Shown: positions 1 through 8,213 of the stretch, in pieces
Numbering within the stretch: the stretch's first letter is position 1
How the letters are laid out: every line of letters starts with the position of its first letter
Source of the DNA: Uliginosibacterium aquaticum
Lineage (GTDB): Bacteria > Pseudomonadota > Gammaproteobacteria > Burkholderiales > Rhodocyclaceae
Direction: 5' to 3'
Assembly: GCF_012972705.2 (NCBI RefSeq)
Contig: NZ_JABCSC020000005.1
Span: 124,001-188,000 of the forward strand
DNA: 64,000 nt
Position numbers and translations under genes: made by a program
Notes under the pieces: model-generated
Database searches by the model: none
Seen by the model: only the letters and a program-made list of their open reading frames with translations
Told to the model about the DNA's origin: nothing

Positions 1-55
1 AGATGCAATCAAGGCTGCTGTCGACGACTATCGCAAGAAGCACGAGGCAAAGTAA
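1..55 (+). CDS. iscU: IscU Fe-S scaffold protein, C-terminal end (partial)
   Basis: Only the last 17 codons and the TAA stop are inside the window; the gene starts to the left of base 1. The visible tail reads DAIKAAVDDYRKKHEAK, which resembles the lysine-rich C-terminus of proteobacterial IscU. The stop codon is followed at once by the ATG of iscA, as expected in an isc operon. IscU is the scaffold on which the cysteine desulfurase IscS builds [2Fe-2S] clusters. The call rests on this short tail plus the downstream gene order; the active-site cysteines cannot be seen. Confidence 0.85.
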   Translation, partial: DAIKAAVDDYRKKHEAK

Positions 56-379
56 ATGGCTGTCACCCTGTCCGAAGCCGCTGCGCGGCATATCACCAAG
101 TTTCTCGCCAAGCGTGGCAAGGGCATCGGCGTTCGCCTGGGCGTGAAAACGACCGGGTGCTCGGGCATGGCTTACAAGCTCGAGTATGCGGACGAATCTG
201 AAACCGATGATCTGGTCTTTGAAAGTCAGGGTCTGAAGGTCATGGTCGATCCGAAGAGCCTGCCTTACATCGATGGCACCGAGCTTGATTTTGTGCGCGA
301 AGGCCTCAACGAAGGCTTCAAGTTCAACAATCCGAACGTGAAGAACGAGTGCGGCTGCGGCGAGAGCTTCAACGTCTAG
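56..379 (+). CDS. iscA: IscA, A-type iron-sulfur carrier
   Basis: A 107-residue protein of normal length for IscA. It has the three cysteines of A-type carriers: C35 in TTGCSGMAY, and C99 and C101 in the C-terminal CGC motif. A-type carriers pass Fe or [4Fe-4S]/[2Fe-2S] clusters from the IscU scaffold to apo-enzymes in the cytoplasm. The start codon lies directly against the iscU stop, so the two are probably translated together. It is the second visible gene of the isc operon and precedes the hscB-hscA-fdx-iscX chaperone and ferredoxin genes. About 150 bases separate it from hscB, an unusually loose spacing for this operon, and that gap contains a strong hairpin. Confidence 0.96.
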   Translation: MAVTLSEAAARHITKFLAKRGKGIGVRLGVKTTGCSGMAYKLEYADESETDDLVFESQGLKVMVDPKSLPYIDGTELDFVREGLNEGFKFNNPNVKNECGCGESFNV

Positions 380-487
380 GGCCTGTGCAGACAATGCCCC
401 CGGCAATACTTTGCCAATGCGGTATTGTCGGTGGCGGTAAAGCCTACCGTCTTGTTTTGCAGCCCTTCTGGAACCTAACCTGATCAG

Positions 488-520
488 ACGCCTTGCCGTG
501 CCCCGTGTGTGGCAAGGCGT
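488..520 (+). promoter_or_regulatory. Perfect 10-bp hairpin over the hscB ribosome-binding region
   Basis: Bases 488-497 (ACGCCTTGCC) are the exact reverse complement of 511-520 (GGCAAGGCGT), with a 13-base loop at 498-510. The right arm contains the only Shine-Dalgarno-like stretch (AAGG at about 514-517) in front of the hscB ATG at 529. No T-run follows, so this is not a canonical intrinsic terminator. Folding of the mRNA would hide the hscB ribosome-binding site, so it may damp chaperone translation, stabilise the upstream message or mark a processing site. The regulatory role is inference. Confidence 0.5.
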
Positions 521-528
521 TCCACACC

Positions 529-1041
529 ATGCAAGAGTACTTCTCACTCTTCGGTTTGCCCGAGCGCTATACGCTCGATTCTGCCCAGCTCGAAGCGGCC
601 TATCGCAATGTGCAGGCACAGGTGCATCCGGACCGCTTTGCCCATCGCCCTGAGGCTGAACGGCGAGTGGCCATGCAATGGGCTACGCTCGCCAATGAAG
701 CCTTCCGAACTCTCAAGAGCCCGCTCAATCGGGCCCGCTACCTGCTAGAGCGCCGTGGCCATGCAGTTGAAGCCGAGCGCAATACCGGCATGTCCCACGC
801 GTTCCTGATGCAGCAGATGGAGTGGCGCGAAGCGGCTGAAGAAGCCAGTGGCGACGCAGCCGAGCTGCAGCGCCTGCAGAAGGAGCTGGCGCGTGACGAG
901 CGTGTGATGCTCGACGATCTCAAGCACGCCATCGATGAGGTTGAAGATCTGGTCGTGGCTACCGAACTCGTGCGTCGCCTCATGTTCATGGAAAAACTGC
1001 GTCATGAAATTGATGACGCTCTCGCACAACTGGATAACTGA
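529..1041 (+). CDS. hscB: HscB, J-domain co-chaperone for Fe-S assembly
   Basis: HscB delivers loaded IscU to the Hsp70-type chaperone HscA and stimulates its ATPase. From the chosen ATG the protein has 170 residues and begins [11 protein letters not shown], close to the usual HscB start. The J-domain HPD motif is at residues 33-35 (VHPDRF), followed by the C-terminal helical domain that binds IscU. The frame is open back to a TTG at 493, which would add a CPVC-containing peptide; I prefer 529 because family members start here and the extra codons coincide with a hairpin. The stop overlaps the hscA start (TGATG), so the two chaperone genes are translationally coupled. Confidence 0.93.
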   Translation: MQEYFSLFGLPERYTLDSAQLEAAYRNVQAQVHPDRFAHRPEAERRVAMQWATLANEAFRTLKSPLNRARYLLERRGHAVEAERNTGMSHAFLMQQMEWREAAEEASGDAAELQRLQKELARDERVMLDDLKHAIDEVEDLVVATELVRRLMFMEKLRHEIDDALAQLDN

Positions 1042-2909
1042 TGGCCCTCCTGCAGCTCTCCGAACCGGGCGAAACGCCGGATCCGCATCAGCAACGTTTC
1101 GCAGTCGGTATCGATCTCGGCACGACCAATTCCTTGGTGGCGACCGTGCGCCATTCAATCCCGGAATGCCTGGCGGGTGACGGCTGCGGCGTGATCCTGC
1201 CTTCCGTGGTGCGTTATCAGCGCGATGGCAAGACCATCGTTGGTCAGGAAGCTCTGGCGGCCCAGGCGGCTGATCCGCGCAATACCATCGCGTCAGTCAA
1301 ACGCCTGATGGGACGTGGCCTGGCGGATACCGATGCCGGCATGCGCGCGCGTTACGATCTGGTGGATACCGGCGGCATGGTGCGTATCAATACCGTGGCC
1401 GGGCCGCGCACCCCGGTTGAAGTTTCCTCCGAAATCCTGCGCGTGCTCCGTGAGCGCGCCGAAGCTACTCTGGGCGATGAGCTGGTGGGCGCGGTGATCA
1501 CGGTGCCGGCCTATTTCGATGACGCTCAGCGCCAGGCCACCAAGGACGCTGCCCGCGTAGCCGGTCTGAACGTGTTGCGCCTGCTCAACGAGCCAACGGC
1601 GGCCGCCATTGCCTATGGTCTCGATGAGGCCGCCGAAGGTATTTACGCGGTGTATGACTTGGGGGGCGGCACTTTCGACTTCTCGATCCTGCGTCTTTCA
1701 CGTGGAGTGTTCGAAGTGATGGCCACCAGTGGGGACTCCTCGTTGGGTGGTGATGATTTCGATGAGGCGCTGGCTGATTGGATGCACCGGCAGGCCAGTG
1801 GAGTAGATCTGGATTGCTCCAAATCCCGCGCTCTGCTGGTAGAGGCGCGGCGGGTCAAGGAAGCACTCACGACCCATCCTGAGGTGATCGCTCGCGTTCC
1901 TGTCGCGGCTGACGGGCTGCGCGAACTGAAAGTCGGTCTGGCCGATTTCCAGCAGCTGACTCGAGAATTGGTCGAGCGCACTCTGTTGCCGGTGCGAAAG
2001 GCGCTGCGTGATGCGGCCCTCAAGGTTGATGAAATTCAGGCTGTGGTGATGGTTGGCGGAGCGACCCGCATGCCGCATGTGCGTACGGCCGTGGCGCAGC
2101 TTTTCGGCCGTGAGCCCTTCACCGAGATTGATCCGGAGAAAGTCGTAGCCATCGGTGCCGCGATCCAGGCAAACGTTTTGGCCGGGAATCGTCGCCCTGG
2201 CGAGGATTGGCTGCTGCTCGACGTGATCCCGCTGTCGCTGGGTCTTGAGATGATGGGTGGGCTGACCGAGAAAATCATTCCGCGCAATTCCACCATCCCG
2301 GTCGCCAAAGCGCAGGAGTTCACGACCTACAAGGATGGTCAGACGGCCATGGCGATCCATGTGCTGCAAGGAGAGCGCGAGCTGGTGCAGGACTGCCGTT
2401 CCTTGGCACGCTTCGAGCTGCGCGGAATTCCCCCTATGCCAGCCGGTGGTGCCCGGATACGGGTGACCTTCCAGGTCGATGCCGATGGTTTGCTGTCGGT
2501 AAGCGCCCGTGAGCAGACTACGGGTGTTGAATCCAATGTCACGGTGAAACCCAGCTACGGGCTTTCTGACGATGAGATTGCCGGCATGCTCAAGTCTGGT
2601 TTCGAGCACGCGTCGGAAGATATGCAGGCTCGTGCCCTGCGCGAGCAGCAGGTCGAAGCTGAACGTCTACTCGAAGCGACTCGCCAGGCGCTCAACGAAG
2701 ATGCTGCCTTGCTCGAAGCTGATGAACTGCTGCTGGTTGAATCGGCCATGAGTCGTTTGCAGCAACTGGCCACCGGCACGGATCACCTTGCGATCAAGAC
2801 TGGCATCGATGCCCTCTCGGCACAAACTGGCGAGCTTGCTGCGCGGCGTATGGACAAGGCCATTCGCCAGGCGCTCACTGGTAGCCGTGTCGATAACCTC
2901 CCTATCTGA
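1041..2909 (+). CDS. hscA: HscA, Hsp70-type chaperone for Fe-S cluster transfer
   Basis: A 622-residue Hsp70 paralogue, close to the usual length of about 616. The nucleotide-binding domain carries GIDLGTTNS at residues 23-31 and the second phosphate motif [12 protein letters not shown] near residue 205. The substrate-binding domain follows from about residue 390 and ends in a helical lid. With HscB it uses ATP to release clusters from IscU to acceptor proteins. It overlaps hscB by one base and sits between hscB and fdx, the standard isc order, which separates it from the general chaperone DnaK. No missing motif or frame problem is visible. Confidence 0.96.
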   Translation: MALLQLSEPGETPDPHQQRFAVGIDLGTTNSLVATVRHSIPECLAGDGCGVILPSVVRYQRDGKTIVGQEALAAQAADPRNTIASVKRLMGRGLADTDAGMRARYDLVDTGGMVRINTVAGPRTPVEVSSEILRVLRERAEATLGDELVGAVITVPAYFDDAQRQATKDAARVAGLNVLRLLNEPTAAAIAYGLDEAAEGIYAVYDLGGGTFDFSILRLSRGVFEVMATSGDSSLGGDDFDEALADWMHRQASGVDLDCSKSRALLVEARRVKEALTTHPEVIARVPVAADGLRELKVGLADFQQLTRELVERTLLPVRKALRDAALKVDEIQAVVMVGGATRMPHVRTAVAQLFGREPFTEIDPEKVVAIGAAIQANVLAGNRRPGEDWLLLDVIPLSLGLEMMGGLTEKIIPRNSTIPVAKAQEFTTYKDGQTAMAIHVLQGERELVQDCRSLARFELRGIPPMPAGGARIRVTFQVDADGLLSVSAREQTTGVESNVTVKPSYGLSDDEIAGMLKSGFEHASEDMQARALREQQVEAERLLEATRQALNEDAALLEADELLLVESAMSRLQQLATGTDHLAIKTGIDALSAQTGELAARRMDKAIRQALTGSRVDNLPI

Positions 2910-2921
2910 AAGGAGAAGACC

Positions 2922-3266
2922 ATGACTCAGATCGTCGTCCTCCCGAATGCCGAATTGTGCCCCGATGGCGCTGTTCTTGAAGCCGCTCCTGGCGAAACCA
3001 TCTGTGATGTGTTGCTCGCCAACGAGATCGATATTGAACACGCCTGTGAGAAGTCCTGTGCCTGCACCACCTGCCATGTAATCGTGCGGGAAGGCTTCAA
3101 CTCGCTCGAAGCGGCTGACGAACTTGAAGAGGACATGCTGGACAAGGCCTGGGGCCTGGAGCCGCAATCGCGCCTCTCGTGTCAGGCCGTGGTTGCGGAG
3201 ACACCCCTGGTGGTGGAGATTCCGCGCTATACCGTTAACATGGTCAGTGAAGGAAACTCCAAATGA
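2922..3266 (+). CDS. fdx: Isc-type [2Fe-2S] ferredoxin
   Basis: A 114-residue adrenodoxin-like ferredoxin. The four cluster ligands are at C42, C48, C51 and C87, the positions known for E. coli Fdx, and the extra C46 common in isc ferredoxins is also present. The protein supplies electrons during cluster assembly on IscU. A clear ribosome-binding site (AAGGAG) precedes the ATG. The 3' end overlaps the iscX start by four bases (ATGA), so it is coupled to the last gene of the operon. Confidence 0.96.
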   Translation: MTQIVVLPNAELCPDGAVLEAAPGETICDVLLANEIDIEHACEKSCACTTCHVIVREGFNSLEAADELEEDMLDKAWGLEPQSRLSCQAVVAETPLVVEIPRYTVNMVSEGNSK

Positions 3267-3457
3267 AATGGACTGACACACTTGAAATCGCTATCGCACT
3301 CTCCGATGCATATCCGGATGTGGATCCGACCCGGATCAATTTCGTCGACCTGATGAACTGGGTGAAAGCTCTGCCAGGCTTTGACGATGCCAGCGATCGG
3401 TGTGGTGAGCGCATTCTTGAAGCCATCCAGAGCGCCTGGATCGAAGAGCGCGAATAA
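3263..3457 (+). CDS. iscX: IscX, small acidic Fe-S assembly modulator
   Basis: A 64-residue acidic protein beginning MKWTDTLEIAIALSDAYPD, the typical IscX N-terminus. IscX binds the IscS desulfurase and iron and tunes the rate of cluster formation. It overlaps fdx by ATGA and is the last gene of the isc operon; an intrinsic terminator follows within about 30 bases. Length and sequence fit the family well. Confidence 0.95.
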   Translation: MKWTDTLEIAIALSDAYPDVDPTRINFVDLMNWVKALPGFDDASDRCGERILEAIQSAWIEERE

Positions 3458-3487
3458 AGCCGGAATACGCAGATTTGGCGTGCGGCG

Positions 3488-3513
3488 AGGCGGCAATTTA
3501 TGCCGCCTTTTTC
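3488..3513 (+). terminator. Intrinsic terminator of the isc operon
   Basis: An 8-bp perfect stem (AGGCGGCA at 3488-3495 with TGCCGCCT at 3501-3508), a 5-base loop, and a T-run at 3508-3512. It lies about 30 bases after the iscX stop and before the flgK promoter. Confidence 0.85.
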
Positions 3514-3607
3514 ATGCGCTCCAATTCCTCCTTGGGGTGTTTCTGGGAGCGCATTTAATCCAATAAAATCAAATACTTGTATTGTAATTAAAGGCGAGGG
3601 AGAAAAC

Positions 3608-3623
3608 TGGCACCGGATTTGCG
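3608..3623 (+). promoter_or_regulatory. Sigma-54 (RpoN) promoter of flgK
   Basis: The site TGGCACCGGATTTGCG has the invariant GG (3609-3610) and GC (3621-3622) exactly 10 bases apart, and closely fits the TGGCAC-N5-TTGC consensus. Transcription would start near 3634, about 25 bases before the flgK ATG. RpoN control of flgK is known in polar-flagellated Pseudomonas through the FleQ/FleR activators. No activator site was identified; an AT-rich stretch at 3555-3592 upstream could hold one or an IHF site. Confidence 0.75.
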
Positions 3624-3657
3624 TTAGAAGCTCGTAACAGCAGCGGAGCGCGCGACC

Positions 3658-5595
3658 ATGTCAGGCCTACTCAGTATTTCTCTTACCGGTCTCAATGCCT
3701 CACAGGCAGCGCTGAACACGACCAGCCATAACATCTCGAACGCCAATCTGGCGGGTTATAACCGTCAGCAGGTCGTGCTGGAGTCTGCCCAGCCGATGTT
3801 CAGCGGGGTGGGATTCTTCGGGCAGGGCACCGAAGTCAGCACAGTCAAACGCGTCTATAGCCAGTTTCTCGCCGGGCAGGTGCTCGCCGCAGATACTTCG
3901 CGCGCTGAATTTGAAACCTATTACAACCAGATCAAGCAGGTAGATAACCTGCTTGCGGATTCCACTGCCGGTCTGAGTCCAGCGCTCGACGAATTTTTCC
4001 GCGGCGTCCAACAAGTGGCGGCAGATCCCTCCAGCGTGCCTTCGCGCCAGTCCATGCTGTCCAATGCCGAAGCGCTGGCTACCCGTTTCAAGGCCATGCA
4101 GGCGCGTATTCAGGAAGTTCGCGATGGCGTCGAAACCCAGATCAGCCAGGTGGTGGGGCAAATCAACACCTTAGCCAGCAAGGTTGCGGATCTCAACAAC
4201 AAGATCGTTTCCGCCCAGTCGGCCGGCCCCAATGTTCCGGCAAATGACTTGATGGATACGCGTGACGCCATCGTCACTGAGCTCAATACCCTGATCAAGG
4301 TTACGGTCACCGGCAATACCGATGGCACCATCAATGTATTCATTGGTAGTGGGCAGCCGCTGGTGATGAATACCGATGTGTTTTCGCTCAACACAGCGCC
4401 TTCTGCGACAGACCAGAATCGCGTCGCAGTGGGGGTGCAGCTACCCAGCGGCGGCATCGTGCCGATTCCAGAGAACCTGCTCAGTGGCGGTGAATTGGGT
4501 GGCCTGATCAAATACCGCAGTGAATCGCTGGACGAAGCCCAGAATGCCCTGGGCCGGATCGCGCTGAGTCTGGCTACCACTTTCAACGCGCAACATCAGC
4601 TCGGGCAGGATTTGCAGGGCACTATGGGCGGCAATTTTTTCGGCTCGCTCACCTCGACCATGCAGAATTTGCCGAATCTGCTCACATCAGCCCCTTCAAC
4701 CGCGAGCCTCACGACCAGCGTGGTGGATGTGGGCGGGCTCACCACGGATGACTACGTGATGAGTTTCGATGGGGCCACCTATACGTTGAGCCGGACGTCG
4801 GACAGTGGCGTTGTGTATTCTGGCGCTACGCTGCCGACGAATGTCGATGGATTGAGTATTTCCGGCACGATGGCGGCCGGAGACCGGGTGCTGATCCAGC
4901 CAACCCGCTTTGCCGCACGCGATATCTCGGTAGCCATTCAGGATACCGCCTTGATTGCCGCAGGCTCTCCGGTGCGTAGTGTTGCCGCAAGTACCAATAC
5001 CGGTACCGGTTCCGTGACTCAGCCGGTCGCTGAGAGCTTGACCGGCATTCTTGCGCCCGCCGCCGCTCACATTGCCACTCCGATCACCCTGACTTTTGAT
5101 TCGGCGCTGAATCAGTTCAACGTTTCCGGCGCTGTGCCAGCCACCATTGCCTACGATCCGGCCAGCAACGCTGCGGGAACCACCGTAACCCTCACCAATC
5201 CCAATCTGAGTTTTGCGATTGCAGGTCGCCCTGCCAATGGCGATACCTTCACCATCGAGACCAATGTTGGTGGCACCAAGGATGGGCGCAACGCCAATGC
5301 GCTATACGCGATCGCCTCGGCCAAGGATTTGCTCGGGGGTACGGCGACCCTGGGTTATGCGTATTCGCAGATGGTCAGCAATGTTGGCACCCAAACCAGC
5401 GAAGCCAAGGTCAATGCCACAGCACAAGCTGGGCTGCTGGAGCAGGCAACGGCAGAGCAGCAAGGCCTTTCAGGCGTGAACCTGGATGAAGAGGCCGCCA
5501 ACCTCCTGCGTTACCAACAAGCCTATCAAGCTTGCGCGCGCTGCATCGGTATAGCGCAAAGCCTGTTCGACGACATCCTCTCGGTCATGAGGTAA
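3658..5595 (+). CDS. flgK: Flagellar hook-associated protein 1 (FlgK)
   Basis: FlgK forms the first hook-filament junction ring and is exported through the flagellar type III apparatus. The 645-residue protein starts MSGLLSISLTGLNASQAALN and has the rod/hook-family motif HNISNANLAGYNRQQV near residues 24-39. The middle is a long beta-rich, Thr/Ser/Ala-rich region and the end is the amphipathic D0 helix (LLRYQQAYQACARC). It is longer than E. coli FlgK (547), mainly in the middle. Two cysteines near the end (C626 and C629) form a CxxC, unusual in an extracellular axial protein. A sigma-54 promoter precedes it and flgL follows. Confidence 0.95.
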   Translation: MSGLLSISLTGLNASQAALNTTSHNISNANLAGYNRQQVVLESAQPMFSGVGFFGQGTEVSTVKRVYSQFLAGQVLAADTSRAEFETYYNQIKQVDNLLADSTAGLSPALDEFFRGVQQVAADPSSVPSRQSMLSNAEALATRFKAMQARIQEVRDGVETQISQVVGQINTLASKVADLNNKIVSAQSAGPNVPANDLMDTRDAIVTELNTLIKVTVTGNTDGTINVFIGSGQPLVMNTDVFSLNTAPSATDQNRVAVGVQLPSGGIVPIPENLLSGGELGGLIKYRSESLDEAQNALGRIALSLATTFNAQHQLGQDLQGTMGGNFFGSLTSTMQNLPNLLTSAPSTASLTTSVVDVGGLTTDDYVMSFDGATYTLSRTSDSGVVYSGATLPTNVDGLSISGTMAAGDRVLIQPTRFAARDISVAIQDTALIAAGSPVRSVAASTNTGTGSVTQPVAESLTGILAPAAAHIATPITLTFDSALNQFNVSGAVPATIAYDPASNAAGTTVTLTNPNLSFAIAGRPANGDTFTIETNVGGTKDGRNANALYAIASAKDLLGGTATLGYAYSQMVSNVGTQTSEAKVNATAQAGLLEQATAEQQGLSGVNLDEEAANLLRYQQAYQACARCIGIAQSLFDDILSVMR

Positions 5596-5600
5596 GCATC

Positions 5601-6815
5601 ATGCGAGTCAGCACCTCCCTTATTTACGACACCAACGTTGCTACCATTGGTCGCCAGCAGGTGGATCTGCTGCATACCCAACAACAACTCTCGACTGGCT
5701 CTCGCGTGGTCGCGCCGAGTGATGATCCGGTGGCCTCGGCGCGGGCGCTGGAAATCTCCCAGTCCGTCAGTCGTATCAATCTCGAAAAGGAGAACCAGGG
5801 GACGGCTTCCGATTCGCTCAAGGCGCTCGACAGCCAGTTGGGCGCCATCGGTGAGTTGCTGACCTATGTGCGTGAACGTGCGGTTCAGGCGGGTAATGAT
5901 GCACTCTCAGCGGAAGACCGGCGTTCCATCGCGGTGGATGTGCGGGCGCAGTTCGAGGAGTTGATGAGCCTTGCCAACGCCAAGGATTCGTCTGGCGAAT
6001 ACATGTTCTCCGGCTACAAAGGCGACGCACAGTCTTTCACCGGTAATCTTTCAGGCGTGAGTTACCAAGGGGATCAGGGCACTCGAACCCTTCAGGTTTC
6101 AAGTACCCGCCTGATTCCGGTCAGTGTGAATGGCAGCGAGCTCTTCCTTAATATCGAGTCCGGCAACGGCACTTTTTCCACGCATTCCACATCTACCACC
6201 GCCACCATCAGCGATGGCGATGTAACCGGCCCCGTGGCTTACGCTGGTGGGCAATACGGCATCCGTTTCAGCAGCCCTACGACTTACGATATTTTCGATT
6301 TAGCGACTGATCCGACCATGAGTGGGGCGCCCTTGACATCGGGGGCGTATGTCTCCGGGCAGTCCATTGGCTTGCCTGATCCGGCGAATGCTGCGACCCA
6401 GGAAATCGCCATCGTGATTTCTGGAACCCCCTCTGCCGGTGACACTTTCAATGCCCTGCCTGGAGCCAGCACTGACATGTTCACAAGTCTGCAGCAGCTG
6501 ATCGTGGGGCTGGAGAACACCACCGGGGCGGATTACCAGACAACGATCGCTGAATCGATCAGCCGGCTCGACAATGCGCTGGAGAATGTGCTGCGTCTGC
6601 GGGCGCAGGGAGGCTCTCGACAATTGGAAGTCGAGGCGCTGGAGAGCGTAGGGGAGGACATGCAGATCCAGTATGCGGACCGACTGGATCGTCTGGTGGG
6701 GCTGGATTACGTAACCGCGATTTCGGACTTCCAACAGCAGCAGACCTACTTGGAGGCTGCCCGCAGCACCTTCTCCAAAGTCACGGGGCTGTCCCTGTTC
6801 AACTTCATTTCTTAA
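5601..6815 (+). CDS. flgL: Flagellar hook-associated protein 3 (FlgL)
   Basis: FlgL is the second junction protein, linking FlgK to the flagellin filament. I chose the ATG at 5601 (404 residues), which gives the family N-terminus MRVSTSLIYDTNVATI; the frame is open further upstream, but that part overlaps flgK in another frame. The N-terminal flagellin-like helix contains LSTGSRVVAPSDDPVA, the typical flagellin/FlgL signature, and the C-terminal helix ends with YLEAARSTFSKVTGLSLFNFI. It begins five bases after the flgK stop, so the two form one unit. No other flagellar genes are in the window. Confidence 0.95.
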   Translation: MRVSTSLIYDTNVATIGRQQVDLLHTQQQLSTGSRVVAPSDDPVASARALEISQSVSRINLEKENQGTASDSLKALDSQLGAIGELLTYVRERAVQAGNDALSAEDRRSIAVDVRAQFEELMSLANAKDSSGEYMFSGYKGDAQSFTGNLSGVSYQGDQGTRTLQVSSTRLIPVSVNGSELFLNIESGNGTFSTHSTSTTATISDGDVTGPVAYAGGQYGIRFSSPTTYDIFDLATDPTMSGAPLTSGAYVSGQSIGLPDPANAATQEIAIVISGTPSAGDTFNALPGASTDMFTSLQQLIVGLENTTGADYQTTIAESISRLDNALENVLRLRAQGGSRQLEVEALESVGEDMQIQYADRLDRLVGLDYVTAISDFQQQQTYLEAARSTFSKVTGLSLFNFIS

Positions 6816-6824
6816 GGGCGCGCC

Positions 6825-7262
6825 ATGAAGCGACTCCTGCCAACCCTCCTGCTGCCAGCCTGGCTGGCGATGGCAGCGTGCAGCACGCTCAGCAAACCAA
6901 TTCCAGCGTCTGAGGGGCTAGAGTATGTCGTGACCTATGGCGATGTACTGAAGGTTGGGCTCCTGATCGGTACGCTTTACTACATTACCGATCCGAGGGC
7001 ACCAAGTTGGGAAATCAGTGAGACCCGCCTGCCTGACCAGCGCGTGATCTATCAGATGAACAAGCAGTATCTCAGCGTGGGTGGGGATGGCGAAGCGGGC
7101 TACATCATGCGGCGGCGCGCCGAATCACTGGTGCGCGAGCTGGGGATGGAGGATTACCGGATCGAGCGCTTTGAGGAAGCCGTGGATAACCGTATCCTGC
7201 TGCCGCGCCGCACGGCCTACGCCGAGATCCGGATGATCCCGGCGAAGGCCGTAGGCGGATAG
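6825..7262 (+). CDS. Small predicted lipoprotein of unknown function
   Basis: A 145-residue protein I do not recognise. It starts with a short positive segment and a hydrophobic stretch ending AMAACS, a plausible though imperfect lipobox (Met at -3), so it is probably lipid-anchored with Cys19 as the first mature residue. The mature part contains a hydrophobic segment (VLKVGLLIGTLYYITDP) that could be a membrane dip or a core strand, then a charged region rich in Arg and Glu. It begins nine bases after flgL and is probably co-transcribed with flgKL, which hints at an envelope role linked to the flagellum. That link is inference from position only. Confidence 0.7.
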   Translation: MKRLLPTLLLPAWLAMAACSTLSKPIPASEGLEYVVTYGDVLKVGLLIGTLYYITDPRAPSWEISETRLPDQRVIYQMNKQYLSVGGDGEAGYIMRRRAESLVRELGMEDYRIERFEEAVDNRILLPRRTAYAEIRMIPAKAVGG

Positions 7263-7271
7263 CGCAGCGGC

Positions 7272-8063
7272 TTAAAGCGGCTCGTCAGTACCAATGGCGA
7301 CCGAATTGAAGCCAGCATCCACATACATGATCTCGGCCGAGATGCCCGAGGCCAGATCGGAACACAGGAAGGCCGCGGCGTTGCCGACTTCATCGATGGT
7401 CACATTGCGACGCAGCGGCGCATTGTGTTCATTGAAGGTCAGCAGCTTGCCAAAGTTGCCAATGCCAGAGGCCGCCAGGGTACGGATCGGTCCGGCCGAG
7501 ATGGCATTCACACGGGTTCCTTCCGGGCCCAGTGCATTGGCCATGTAACGGACCGAAGCCTCCAGGCTGGCCTTTGCAAGGCCCATCACGTTGTAGTTGG
7601 GCAGGGTGCGGACCGCGCCGAGATAGGAGAGGGTCAGCAGCGAACCATTGCGCCCCTTCATCAGCGGGCGAGCGGCTTTGGCGAGCGCCGCGAAGCTGTA
7701 ACTGCTCACTTCGTGAGCGGTACGGAATGCCTCACGCGAAAACCCTTCAAGGAAGTCTCCCTTGAGGGCCTCTGCTGGTGCAAAGGCCAGCGAGTGCACG
7801 ATGCCATCCAGTCCGTCCCAATGTTGGGCGATTGAGTCGAACAGGGCAGTGATCTGCTCGTCGTACTGCACATCGCACAGGAATACTCGTTCGCTGTCGA
7901 ACTCACGCGCCATTTCTGTCACGCGATGCAGGAAACGCTCGTGCTGGTAAGTGAAAGCGAGTTCAGCGCCTTCGCGATGCATGGCTTTTGCCACGCCGTA
8001 CGCAATCGAGCGATTGCTCAGCAACCCACAAATGAGGATGCGCTTGCCTGCGAGAAAACCCAT
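7272..8063 (-). CDS. fabI: Enoyl-[ACP] reductase (NADH), FabI
   Basis: FabI catalyses the last step of each fatty-acid elongation cycle, reducing trans-2-enoyl-ACP with NAD(P)H. The 263-residue protein is a short-chain dehydrogenase fold with the FabI-type nucleotide motif at the N-terminus ([17 protein letters not shown]) and the catalytic residues Y147, Y157 and K164 (E. coli Y146, Y156, K163). Length agrees with the family. It is convergent with the flgKL-lipoprotein unit; only nine bases separate the stop codons and no clear terminator is seen there. A structured gap separates its start from the prolyl isomerase gene upstream. Confidence 0.96.
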   Translation of the reverse strand: MGFLAGKRILICGLLSNRSIAYGVAKAMHREGAELAFTYQHERFLHRVTEMAREFDSERVFLCDVQYDEQITALFDSIAQHWDGLDGIVHSLAFAPAEALKGDFLEGFSREAFRTAHEVSSYSFAALAKAARPLMKGRNGSLLTLSYLGAVRTLPNYNVMGLAKASLEASVRYMANALGPEGTRVNAISAGPIRTLAASGIGNFGKLLTFNEHNAPLRRNVTIDEVGNAAAFLCSDLASGISAEIMYVDAGFNSVAIGTDEPL

Positions 8064-8137
8064 TTCCGTTCCCCGGTAATTTTGATTGTGGCGCGATTAT
8101 AGCCATTCGCCCCGCATGGTTTCCTGGGGACTGGCTG

Positions 8138-8204
8138 TGCGCGGCAGGGCGCCGCGCAAAGTCGCGGGCTCCGCCCCTTACCTGCTGGTAGGGGTCGGAG
8201 CCCG
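8138..8204 (-). terminator. Tandem hairpins between the prolyl isomerase and fabI genes
   Basis: Two strong inverted repeats follow the isomerase stop in its reading direction. The first pairs CGGGCTCCG (8165-8173) with CGGAGCCCG (8196-8204), extended inward with a one-base bulge. The second pairs TGCGCGGC (8138-8145) with GCCGCGCA (8151-8158). Neither is followed by a proper T-run on the minus strand, so they may act as a weak terminator, an mRNA 3' stabiliser or a fabI leader structure. Confidence 0.45.
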
Positions 8205-8213
8205 GAGGCAGGC

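Noticed and set aside
493-528. CPVC-containing N-terminal extension of HscB, reminiscent of the zinc-binding start of human HSCB.
   Set aside because: Only one CxxC instead of the four cysteines of the eukaryotic domain, and the codons coincide with a perfect hairpin arm. The ATG at 529 fits bacterial HscB.
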